NCBI GenBank assembly: GCA_033807695.1
Contig: CM066309.1
Coordinates: 186,001-250,000, forward strand
Direction of reading: 5' to 3'
From: Daedaleopsis sinensis
Lineage: Eukaryota; Basidiomycota; Agaricomycetes; Polyporales; Polyporaceae
Length of the DNA stretch: 64,000 nt
In this document: positions 12,116 to 21,323 of the stretch, one piece after another
How positions within the stretch are numbered: the first letter of the stretch is position 1
How the letters are laid out: each line of letters opens with the position of its first letter
The notes under the pieces: generated by a model
What the model saw: the letters and a program-made list of their open reading frames with translations, nothing else
What the model was told of the DNA's origin: nothing
Databases searched by the model: none
Made by a program: the position numbers and the translations under genes

Positions 12116-12490
12116 TCATACCCTGACCTCGATGTAAATTAGAGTCGCCCCAATGATATTTGGGTGCGCCATCTTTAGAACTGTCTTTGCCCGTGTGTCC
12201 GACCGTCTAGCCGAGCACGTAGTATATGAAGTACTAGACAATACACAACCCGCGCCTGACCATAGCACTTGCCCCATCCCATCAGACCCGCCCATACATG
12301 CTCGTCCCCGACCATAGCTCCACTGGCCGCCGCCCATTGCCCACCGGGCCCTCACCACTGCTTGACCATACCCGACCAAACCCGCCTGTATGAGCCCCTA
12401 CGTATGGTCTTAGTAGCTGCCCCTGGCCATAACCGACCAGCTTCGTAGGTACCTGATGCCATCGGTCATACTAGACATGTCTGACCATTT
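12116..12490. other. Right subterminal region of the Plavaka-like element
   Basis: No gene. It is rich in gaccata/cgacca words oriented opposite to the tggtc words near 2300-2420 and contains the inverted terminal motif at 12437-12452. Confidence 0.45.
12437..12452 (-). repeat. Right inverted terminal motif of the Plavaka-like element
   Basis: ccagcttcgtaggtac, the reverse complement of the motif at 2284-2300 with one spacer base missing. Confidence 0.5.
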
Positions 12491-12753
12491 GCCGTCATTA
12501 ATGGCCAATCGCACAACCCTTTTGCTGATGGGCAGGCTGCCGCCACACATATGGCTCGTCTTGCACTAACCGCGATCGCGCTGGAGGGTCTCGATAGAAG
12601 ATAAATGCAGCAACATTCGTCCGCTTCATTCGCTCCGAGTCGTAGGTTGTACAGTACTGGTACATGCTGCCAATGTGAAGACCGTGATTATTCATATAAT
12701 TCAGTGAGCAGTGTCCACACCGGCCATCCACTTGTCTACCTCGTTCCCGGTAT

Positions 12754-15216
12754 TCACTGCCCGGCTTCGTCCTCCTGAGTTTGCAGCTCCTTGTCCCCAA
12801 GCTTCCGACGGTATATCCTGAACAGGTCGAGGAAATGCTCGTGGAGAATCTTTGGCGGAGCGGCAGGAGGTTGTGACTCTATAATAATCGCCGCGATCTC
12901 CTCGTCATTGAGAACCACTGACGTATCTGTCTCGGCGGCTTGTTCTCTGATGGGAACACTAGACTGCATCTGGAGAAGGAGCAAGCATATGCCTTTGAGA
13001 ATCTCGGCCAGAGCCATGGTGTGAGTCGCCAGATAGTCTAGTAAGTGGTGAATCCCATAGAAAACGAACTCGCCGGGCTCGTGAGATAGAATCAAAAACA
13101 TGATGCAGCGATCCCGCAGTAATCTCTCGGGATCGACAGCAGAGAATAGGGAGGCGAACTCCTCGTGGATAGCATAATAATACTCCACCGCCACGAGATC
13201 GGAATTATCGGACTCCTCCTTGATTTTCTGCAGGGTGTTCAGATATAACGCGTAGACAACGACCCATCCGAAAGACTCTAAATCGTATCTTGGATTGGGC
13301 TGAATAGTTGGACCATATACTCCGGAATGGAGTAGCTTTGTGGCCATGAAAGTTGGCGTTCCCTGTGATATGACCTGATATGAGTACAGCGGACATTCTA
13401 CCATGATCATTGAACTGTCGCACCGGTACTCCTTCATCATCCCCGCTTGATGACGATATCGTGGTTAGCTGAGCAGACTCGAAGTCGGCTAAGAACCCTT
13501 CCGCTTCTTGCTCGTCGAAATCGCTCGTAGCAATGATCGGTAGGGTCCCGTCCCCCAAGTCGGGCGGAGTGCACGCCGTCCGAACTTTGATGTGTATATT
13601 GCTAACACTGATATTGCGGTGTAAAACGCCTAGCTCAGAGAGGATCCGGTGGGCTGCCAGTGTAGAGATTGTACAGTGAGCGGCGGCTAGAGCGGGGAGG
13701 ATCTGATAATAAATACGCACCATTAATGACTTGATACATCACGCGACAGAATTCCAGAGGGCCGGAGAACTTCCAAAGAGGCTTTCCGAACTCCTTCAAC
13801 GCCACGCGAGTAAGGACTCGATCTTGAACGACGTCCGCTTCGATCGGGGTCAGGGTAGACAGGGAGTCGCTCCGCCGTTGCAAACAAACGGATAGTGATG
13901 AGCCATCCTCGAGCCGGACGTGCCCTCCGCCATCGTCAATGGTAGCGATGAAGCGTAGCTGTTCCTCTTGTCCCGCTTCGCGCAGCCGCTTGACAATGTG
14001 CTGATAGATCTGCGACTCCGTCAATCGCGCCGGGGACTTCCACGCAGACTTCAAGACTACGGGCTCCTTCTTGTCCATGTCATACGCCTTCCACACGACG
14101 GTTCCGCGACCGAGTAAAGATTCGGAAACCCATAGGGGACGTCCGACAGTCATCCAGCGCTCGGAGCTCTGCGCCCCTAAGCCGACCATAAAGGAGGGAT
14201 AAGGCTCGCTTTCGGGCGGGGTAGATGCGCACCGCTTCATGGTAGGGTCCCACCCAAGTTCGACAATCTCCCAAGTCATCCGCAATATAACACGGATGAA
14301 GTACTTGAGGCCTTTGGAGTCGTCGCAGACATTGAGCAGAGGAGATATGGAGATACCGCAACGGTCAAAGAGTATGAGACAGAACGAGTCGCCGCAGAAG
14401 AAGATGCCGTATGTGTACATTTGGAAGAGGCGATTAGAGAGAATAAGTCGGGCGAAGTCTATACCTTGCATCAGGCTCTCCTCAGCGTACTCGCTAGTCT
14501 TCTTCTTCTTCTTCTTATTTGGCCTCGAGTCGACATTGGGGTTAAAGTGGGAGGGTGACTCTACCGCGTTGGCCATCACCTGCAGGAAAGCAGGGACTTG
14601 ATACCATTCGAATTTCGAACGACCGTGACGCTCCAAAGACGCCTCTCCAGAGCCATCAACCAACGCAAAGGCAGGCATCTCTACCGGCTCGTCGGAGAGA
14701 TCGGAATCGCCGGAGTCAGACTCGATGGAACTATCTTCTCCAGTATCGACCAGATGATAGCGATGAACCTCACGCTGCGGCCGCCAGTCGGACTCTCTGG
14801 ACCTCTCTACCGTCTGATCGTGAATAGTTTCACAGATGGTGCTCTGAGGATATATTCATTCAGGTGAGCACCAAATCCGGGCTAAACGGAGCACACGTAC
14901 AATCTCAGGATAAAGTTCGAAAATGCTCTTCCCCTTTCGCTGAATCTTCTTGATACGAGAAATTGGCGATGAAGGCTTGGATTGTGGATCTCCTTCGTTG
15001 TCAAGTGTATTCAAAGTTGTTGCGATCGCATTGACCAGGTCGTCGTCGTTCGAAGGCTGATATTTGTTGACGGGACTCGGAGTAGAGAACTTGCCGAAGA
15101 AATGATCGAAAACCTCCTCTTTGTCGTACAAAACATAGCGATTTATGTCGAATATGAGGCTTCCCCTGATCTCTTTGGTGACTTCTTTCTCGGGCGCATT
15201 CGTGGTACCGTGTTCA
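12754..15216 (-). CDS. FunK1-type fungal protein kinase with HRN catalytic loop
   Basis: Basidiomycete-expanded FunK1 kinase family; the role is unknown. Four exons are supported: about 15216-14901, 14843 to about 13733, about 13665-13480, and about 13385 to the stop at 12754. Introns are GT-AG with matching phase. Exon 1 carries FDINRYVLYDKEEVF and a linker. Exon 2 holds an acidic insert, a poly-lysine run and the N-lobe (LGRGTVVWKAYDMD; VVLKSAWK with the likely ATP-binding Lys). The exon 2/3 junction gives ELGVLHRNISVSNIHI, then the DFG-equivalent GFLADFESAQL. Exon 4 has QGTPTFMATKLL and YDLESFGWVVVYAL, both family hallmarks. The catalytic Asp of HRD is Asn (codon aat), so phosphotransfer is doubtful. 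Upstream exons beyond 15216 are unresolved; a retrotransposon ends about 440 bases upstream. Confidence 0.75.
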
Positions 15217-15654
15217 TCTTATATATCTGAAAGTCCGTGGGGGCCTGTAGAATTCGAGCATTCCATCAGCTCTGCATCTACATCAGATCGAAAATCCTCA
15301 CGTCTGTGACAGTGTAGGACCTCCTGGTCGCGAGGGTATGATGGAAATCGCCTTGATCGTGAACTTGTCGCAGATCGAGGCGGGAGATTGGGATAACTAC
15401 GAGATGGAGATGGGCACTTCGGTCGATACGGTCGACGATCTTGGGTCGGGTTTGTTGCCGCACCCGGGCCCCTGATCTCAGAGCGGACGAAGGAGGAGGA
15501 GATAATGTTTGGCGAGTTCGACGAGTCGAACTCGCATCACGATCTTTCCACGAGTCAACAGACGCCGGAGTATTATATATTAGGGGCAACCAGATTTTGC
15601 AGCGGACTGCAGCGGACTGCAGCGACGCGACGCGGCGTGACTCGACGTGACGCG

Positions 15655-15676
15655 AGATAGATAGATAGATAGATAT
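15655..15676. repeat. GATA microsatellite, 3' tail of the non-LTR retrotransposon
   Basis: Five to six GATA units on the plus strand, which read (TATC)n at the 3' end of the minus-strand element after ...ccactataaaatatgatca. Simple-repeat tails of this kind are common at non-LTR retrotransposon 3' ends. Confidence 0.7.
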
Positions 15677-16277
15677 GATCATATTTTATAGTGGCATGAG
15701 GCCGGTTTCGGCCGATGTTGCCACTATCGCTACTAGTACCGCTAAATCTACATAAGGTAAAGCTAACTGGGATGGGGTCGAGTGGGAGGGAGCTAATGCT
15801 ACATGTAGTAGTATGTGGAGTAAGTAAGTATGCGTACAGTACGAGTACAGTATACATTGATTGCTTGTGTAGAGAACGGGTAACGATAATGCGGGCTAAC
15901 GTTGTGGGTAGTGTATGTGTATGACAAGGGAAAAACTGCGTGGCGGGGGTGTTAGGCGTGTCCGTAGGTCGTGCCGAGAGGGTGGCCTCTCATGGGAGTA
16001 GAAGTCCGCGTCCGGGGACGCGTGTAGTTGCTACCGTATTATAAAGAGAAAGAAAAGGAGAAGGAAAAAGAGGGGGAACGAGAAGGGGGAGGGAGAACGA
16101 TGAGGTTGGGAAAGGAGTAGTACCGTAATGCAGGGCCAGCGCGGGTGAGGATGGAGAAGAGAGGAGGTGAGGCAGGAGGGAGTGTGGGGGTTGGAGGGGA
16201 GTGAGGGTGATGGAAGGGAGTGAGGGCGGCGACGCGGGCGTAGCTCTGCTCGGGCGGCGACTTGCACGGGCGGGCCG

Positions 16278-19091
16278 CTAGGGCTGGTACGCTTCAAATC
16301 GGCCGGTGGCGGCGACGAAGTCGAGTACCGCGGTCCGCATTTTGGCGTCGCCGAGCGTGCTCCGCATCGTGAGGGGGCCACCAACAGCTCGTCGCAGCTG
16401 GTCTCGGGCTTGCGTAAAGCGGCGGCAGGTGAAGAGGTAGTGCACTGGAGTCTCGGGCGTGTTGCACTGCGCGCATAGGGGGGAGTCGACCGCCCGGATC
16501 CGCGCAAGGTACGCGTTGAGGCCGACGTGTCCGCTCCGCAGCTGGGACAGAATGCTGCACTGGCGTCGCGATAGTCCCCGGAAGTACGGGACTGCGCCTG
16601 CCCGCGGGGGGGACTCATCCACCATACTGGCGAACCGGTTGCCGTGTGACGTTGCCATCCACGACTCGTGCCACCGCTCGTGCAGTGAGGCCCGATGTTG
16701 ACGGATCAGGGTCGAGTGCGCGACCGGCAGGGTGTGGAGTGTGGTCGCGACGGCCTTCGTGAGCTGGTCCGTGGTGGACTCGAGTCCGTCTGCTGCCGCG
16801 CGTGCAGCCGCCACTGCCAGGTGGGCAGCGTCGTGGTCCTGCGGGTTGAGTGGTGCCCATATGATGCGCACTTGCAAGGACCGGCGGGTGCGGCGGACGA
16901 TGGACGCCAGCTGCTGGCGGAAGAGGCAGACGAGTGGATTGCTCTCGCGTCGGGGTGACTCGGAGTCGGGCGCCATTGCGGACACGGTTGCGCGGCGTGG
17001 GACGAGGAAACATGCACGGTTCACCCGTGGGCAGCCGATGACGACTCGCAAGGCCAGCGTGAGGGCCGCGAGGAGGCCGTCGCCGTCCTGTCGTCGATCC
17101 GAGGGCCCTAGACGTGCCTGCCGCACGACGACGTCGCCGGCGCGGCCTATCGTGGTAGCCGCGGCACCGGTCTGCGGTCCTGCGTCGGACGACTGCACGA
17201 AGACACATGTCTCGGTACCCCTCAGCGCATCTTCGGCCTGCTTCTTCGCGCGTGCACGGTCGGAGCCTATGGAGGTGGTGAAAGGGAGGGGGTCCTGCGG
17301 GAGAGGGGAAGGGGGGGAGGAGGGGTGTGCTGGCGCCACATTGCGGACTTCAGGGAAAGCATGAAAAAGTTCGTGGAGGGGGGATCTATGGAAACGTGGG
17401 GGGGAGCGTGAGCATTTACGTATAGAAGGAGACAGAGGATGAGAAGAAGGAAGGGACCCTAGCCGGACCGTAGCTTGGAGCGCCGCCTGGTTCAGGCGGA
17501 GCTCTACTGGTAGGAGGCCTGCATGATAGTCGAGAAAGACAGTGGGAGTCGATCGGAACGCGCCGGTGATCATCAAAGCAGCAGTGCGCTGTACTTTTCC
17601 GATGCGGCGCGCAATACCGACCGAGCCCGTGGCGCGGCTGGCGCCGCGCCGGACCACTGGTGTGTACCACACGGGGAGGCCGTACTCCAACTTTGGGGAG
17701 ACGACCGCCACAAAGAGTTGACGCGCAAACCGGTGGGGGAGACCGAATGTCGGGCGCGCCAGTCGGCTGACGGCCAGAACGGCCGCCGTGCCCTTGGCAA
17801 TGGCTGCGTCGACGTGTTCGTGTCACCGGAGTCGTCGGTCGACGATCAGACCTAAATACTTAGCCGACTCCTGCGGGGAGATGACATGCCCATCAATGGT
17901 GAGTGAGAGGGGCTCGTATTTCGGGTCATAACGCGTGTGGTGGACCAGTTGGGATTTGCCGATGTCGAATTTGCATGCGTGACGTCGAGACCAGTCGAGG
18001 AGGAGGGGGACGACCCTGTTGAGGATGCGTATGTTCTCCTCGAAGCTAGGTGATGAGATCGCGATGGCCGTGTCGTCGATGTAGCCCAGGACGAGGTACT
18101 GTCGGTCCTTGATATCGACGATCTCAAGAAGGTCAGCAGAGTAAAACAGATATAGAATAGGGGATAGAGGGGAACCCTGGGGTATGCCGCAGTCCGCGGG
18201 CAACGGCTCGGAGGTGTAGTCGTCGAATTTGAGCTGCGTGCGGCGGTCTTTGAGAAAGTCTGCGATCCACAGGACGAGTGCCTCAGGGACGCCTCGCTTG
18301 CGCAGGTTGTGAAGGAGGCGGCGGTGGTTGACGGATGGGAAGGCCGACGAGATGTCCAAGTACAGGACAGACGTCACGCGCTTCGTTCGCCAGTCGTCCT
18401 TGATGCGCTGCACGAGGTGGAGGATTGCGTCCGTGGTGGTACGCTGTGGCCGACCGCCAAAGTGATTGTGCGGGAGGAGCTGGCACTCCTCCGCTATGGC
18501 AGCCAGCCGGCGAGCGATGACTGACTCGACCACCTTGCTCGAGGTGTCTTCTAGCGCAATTGGCCGGTACGCCTTCGGGATCGCGTAGTTCGGCTTGCCT
18601 GGTTTGCGCAACGTGATCGTTGTGAAGAATTTCCACTGGGCTGGGTGATGCTCCAGCGCAATGCATCTGTTGATGACATTAGTGAACACCGGGCATACGA
18701 TGGGGGAGCACTCTTTGAGAGCCGTGTTCGGCACCCCGGAAGGGCCGGGGGCCTTGAACGGGCTGAGATTCTGCAGCGCCTGTTCCACCTCCTCTTCCGA
18801 GAAGGGGTCCAGGGGCAGCTGCTCGTCGTATGTCGCGGCGTCGATGTCATCGACTGCTGCAGGAGGCGGAGCTGGAAAGAAATGAGCCATCAGCGCAGAG
18901 TGTTTCTCGGTGCACGAGCGTGCGACCGAACCGTCCGGCATGTTGAGTGCAGGGAGGCGGGAAGCCAGGGTATTCTCGGGTGCTTGTGTGACGTACTTGC
19001 TCGCCTGCCAGATGGTGCGTTCGGTGGCCGATTCAACGTACTCGCTGATGGGGTAACTCTGGGTCGCTGGGCGAAACACACACCCAAACGA
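16278..19091 (-). pseudogene. LINE reverse transcriptase ORF with one internal stop
   Basis: Reverse transcriptase of a non-LTR retrotransposon. RT blocks seen: LSPFKAPGPSGVPN, AYRPIALEDTSSKVVE, VLYLDISSAFPSVNH (catalytic Asp), GIPQGSPLSPILYLF and the catalytic LGYIDDTAI. After IDRRLR-type sequence a single TGA at 17823-17825 replaces what is probably Trp, and the same frame then runs on for 477 codons to 16278. The downstream half holds a thumb/connection segment, a poorly conserved RNase H-like stretch (VFVQSSDAGPQTGAAAT) and a terminal CCHC-type knuckle CAQCNTPETPVHYLFTC. Because only one point change breaks the frame, the copy is fairly young, but it lacks the endonuclease and cannot move alone. 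Confidence 0.8.
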
Positions 19092-19095
19092 GCAC

Positions 19096-20035
19096 GAGAT
19101 CAGCTACCTAGTAGGGTGCGAGGTGGAGGACAGGTTCCCGGTGTAGTCGCTCTTCTTCACGTAGCCCGTCGACGATAGACAAGGAAGTTGAGCGACTTCA
19201 GATGGAAGTCAAGCAACTTCCGTGGGTGAGGCTAGTCTGCAGGAGGAGATTGAAGACGGACGGTCTTCAATTGAGTGTCGACTAGATGATTCTTGGACTC
19301 GGACTCGATCTCTGGAGCTACTGCGCTGCTTTGCTGGGCCGCAATCCCGCTGGCTTATATACTGTACAAATCGTCACCAAATAAACTACAACTATCCTAC
19401 CAATCGTCCAATCATAGGAAACCCTGCTCCTCCCACGCTCACGTCGCGATCCTCCTCTCCTGAACCCCTACGGCGCACTCCGGTGGTTAGGTAGGTGTTT
19501 GCACCGAGCCTATCACGTCGCCGCTCGACTTGCATCCGCGGTCACGAGAGCGCTTAGTCTTGTGGCGCGTCACCACGTGATCGCGTCTGAAGTCCATCCG
19601 CTCGTCTTCATAGGCCTCGGAAGGCCGTCCCCCTCACTCCCTTGTCTTCCGTGCCTCTTCCGACGACCTTCGTACCAATTGCTGGACTCCGTGGCGGTCG
19701 CCTAGACCAGACCCTCGATCGATCGCCTCCTCTGTCCTGGCTAGAGCTCTGGCGACCTCGGTCAGCCGCCGGCAGCTCGGCATCGGCTCCTTCGACCCTT
19801 GGAATGGCATGTCTCCGTACTCGCTCCTTCGGTAGTCGCTCGCCTTCCTTGTGAAGCCGCTCGTCTTCATACTGCGTGAATTGACTGACGGGCGCGAATA
19901 GTGATGGGCTGTGTGGTGTTTCCGGAGCCTAGCTGGTCCTGAGGCTCATCACCTCCCCCCCACTTGCATTCGAACCGTCCCCGGTTTGCGCGTATATAAA
20001 CACCCTCGTTCCGTCCTCGGTTTTCATCCTTCGCA
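19096..20035. other. Stretch with no supported gene; upstream region of the next gene
   Basis: No coding exon could be supported. The sequence contains repeated gaagt/acttcc words near 19170-19220 and a CT-rich region. A TATA box (tatataaa, 19993-20000) sits 36 bases before the next start codon. Confidence 0.4.
19993..20000 (+). promoter_or_regulatory. TATA box of the 20036 gene
   Basis: tatataaa, 36 bases upstream of the ATG at 20036, so the 5' UTR would be very short. Confidence 0.5.
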
Positions 20036-20606
20036 ATGTCTGCCTTCATCTTCCTCAATGTTCCCATCCTCACGGAGACTGTCCGTCAGCTTGAAGTCGC
20101 GATTTCTGAGTTCGAGGCTCTTGCTGCCGCTCGTACTGAAGAGGACGTTGGAATCATCTACGATTCCTACGACCATATTGCTGAACTGGTGGTACGTCGT
20201 TCTCCTTCCGCGTGTAGGCCCTCGTCTTCGTGGCTGACTGTCTTCATGGCAGGACACTTTGATCACCTTGGGGGACGATGGCGAGGTTGCCGCGGACTTC
20301 GTGAAACGGACCGAGAATACGATCACCGAGGGCTGGCCTGCCTTGGCTGACCGTCAGCTCTTCCTTTTCCAAGAGCTTGTCGCCCGGTCCCGTCGGTGCG
20401 CTCGTCGGGCCGACCTCGATGCCCGTCGCATTGCCTGTCAGCAGCGGCTCCGGAAGCAACTCTGCGCGCGCCGCGTCCTCAACCGCGCCGGAGGATCCTT
20501 GATCACGGAGTCTATTCTGGTTGATGCCCGGATCCGGAAGGTCGAAAAGGAAATGGAGGAGATAGATCAGGAGTTTGCCAGCCTCCGAGAGGACATCCAC
20601 TTTTGA
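20036..20606 (+). CDS. Small two-exon gene, unknown function
   Basis: Exons 20036-20191 and 20253-20606 (stop TGA) with a 61-base GT-AG intron in phase 0 give 169 residues. The first exon encodes a short hydrophobic start (MSAFIFLNVPIL) and an acidic helical stretch; the second is strongly charged (RRCARRADLDARRIACQQRL; RKVEKEMEEIDQEFASLRED) and probably helical or coiled coil. I recognise no domain. A TATA box is present and the context ATCCTTCGCAATGT is acceptable. The next gene follows after 62 bases and shares the one-intron, phase-0 architecture, so the two may be diverged tandem paralogues or parts of one transposon-borne unit. Confidence 0.55.
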
Positions 20607-20620
20607 GTAGCCGCGTGTCG

Positions 20621-20626
20621 TATAAA
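20621..20626 (+). promoter_or_regulatory. TATA-like box of the 20669 gene
   Basis: tataaa lies only 15 bases after the stop of the preceding gene and 43 bases before the ATG at 20669. Confidence 0.4.
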
Positions 20627-20668
20627 GCCGCTGTAACTGCCTTCGAAGTTCATCAACTTCCATTCTTC

Positions 20669-21323
20669 ATGTTGTCGACCGTCCTCCCGCGTACGCTCGC
20701 CCTCCAAGTCAGCTCGCACCACAAGTTGGCCCTTGAACTCCTCTCCCCGCTTCGTGCGCACATTGTTGAGCAAATCGAGTTCTTCGAGACGGTATCCGTC
20801 GACCAGGGCTGTCCCCGCGTTGTGTATGAACACGCGCTTTCCCGTTTAGGGCAACTTTTGGTGAGCTTCTCGGCCTGATGCTTCTCGCGCTTGATTGACA
20901 CCTTCCCAGTATGGTTGGAGCATGCTTCATGACGGCCTTCTCGTTGGCGTTTCCGACCTACTTGCCCGCGTGTCCATCGCCATCGACCAGTGTTTCTTCT
21001 CCAACGGCCTTGAGGCGTTCCTTGTCGACCTGGTCCAGACGCACCGCCTGCCGTACCGCCTCCACTTCCTGGACTCAGTGCATGCCACTCTGCAACACGA
21101 ACTTCAACTCCTGGAGGTCATGCGCGACCTGGCGCGCGACGACCGGTACCGCGTTCATTTTTCGGAAGTACTCGCGCGTCTGGAATTGGTCGCCGCTGAA
21201 CTGCGCGGGGTGCGTATTGAGCAGTCCGCCCTCCACGCGGCCATCAAGAAGCTGGAAAGGTCGCCGTCCTCTCTGTCAGACGAGGATGAAGTCTTCGGTT
21301 CTATTCCTTTGATGTGCGACTGA
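20669..21323 (+). CDS. Second small two-exon gene, unknown function
   Basis: Exons 20669-20860 and 20910-21323 with a 49-base GT-AG intron in phase 0 give 201 residues. The ATG at 20669 is the first in frame after the TATA-like box. The protein is Leu/His/Arg rich and looks largely helical (LAARVSIA-like and LEVMRDLARDDRYRVHFSEV segments), ending with an acidic PSSLSDEDEVF tail. There is no recognised domain, signal peptide or clear membrane segment. Size, intron position (after residue 64 versus 52) and phase resemble the upstream gene. Confidence 0.55.

Larger units (their letters stand above)
2284..12452. mobile_element. Plavaka-like DNA transposon with two divergent genes
   Basis: The interval is bounded by an inverted motif: GTACCagACGAAGCTGG at 2284-2300 and the reverse complement of GTACCtACGAAGCTGG at 12437-12452. 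Both ends lie in about 150-300 bases rich in tggtc/gacca words facing inward. Inside are a Plavaka-type transposase on the minus strand and a conserved multi-exon gene on the plus strand, diverging from a shared 540-base promoter region. The true ends, TIR length and target duplication could not be fixed, so the element may extend somewhat beyond these coordinates. A hAT-like insertion at 3555-5379 has inactivated the transposase gene. Confidence 0.6.
15655..19095 (-). mobile_element. 5'-truncated non-LTR (LINE, Tad/I-like) retrotransposon
   Basis: The element reads on the minus strand. It starts abruptly near 19095 just before the reverse transcriptase, so the endonuclease domain is absent. 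It continues through RT, a weak RNase H-like segment and a C-terminal zinc knuckle (stop 16278), and has a pyrimidine-rich 3' UTR of about 620 bases ending in a TATC microsatellite. 5' truncation is the usual result of target-primed reverse transcription. The target duplication could not be identified. Confidence 0.8.

Noticed and set aside
11722..12142. Three overlapping plus-strand ORFs of 100-134 codons.
   Set aside because: They translate the 22-base minisatellite and a CT-rich tract; the same repeated peptide appears in all frames.
16615..17364. Long ORFs opposite to and overlapping the LINE coding sequence.
   Set aside because: GC-rich third positions of the LINE frame create them; the minus-strand frame has the RT and knuckle motifs.
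19950..19975. A polypurine-tract-like cctcccccccactt shared with 57687-57700, suggesting an old Gypsy-2 remnant.
   Set aside because: Only about 14 low-complexity bases match and no flanking homology is visible.
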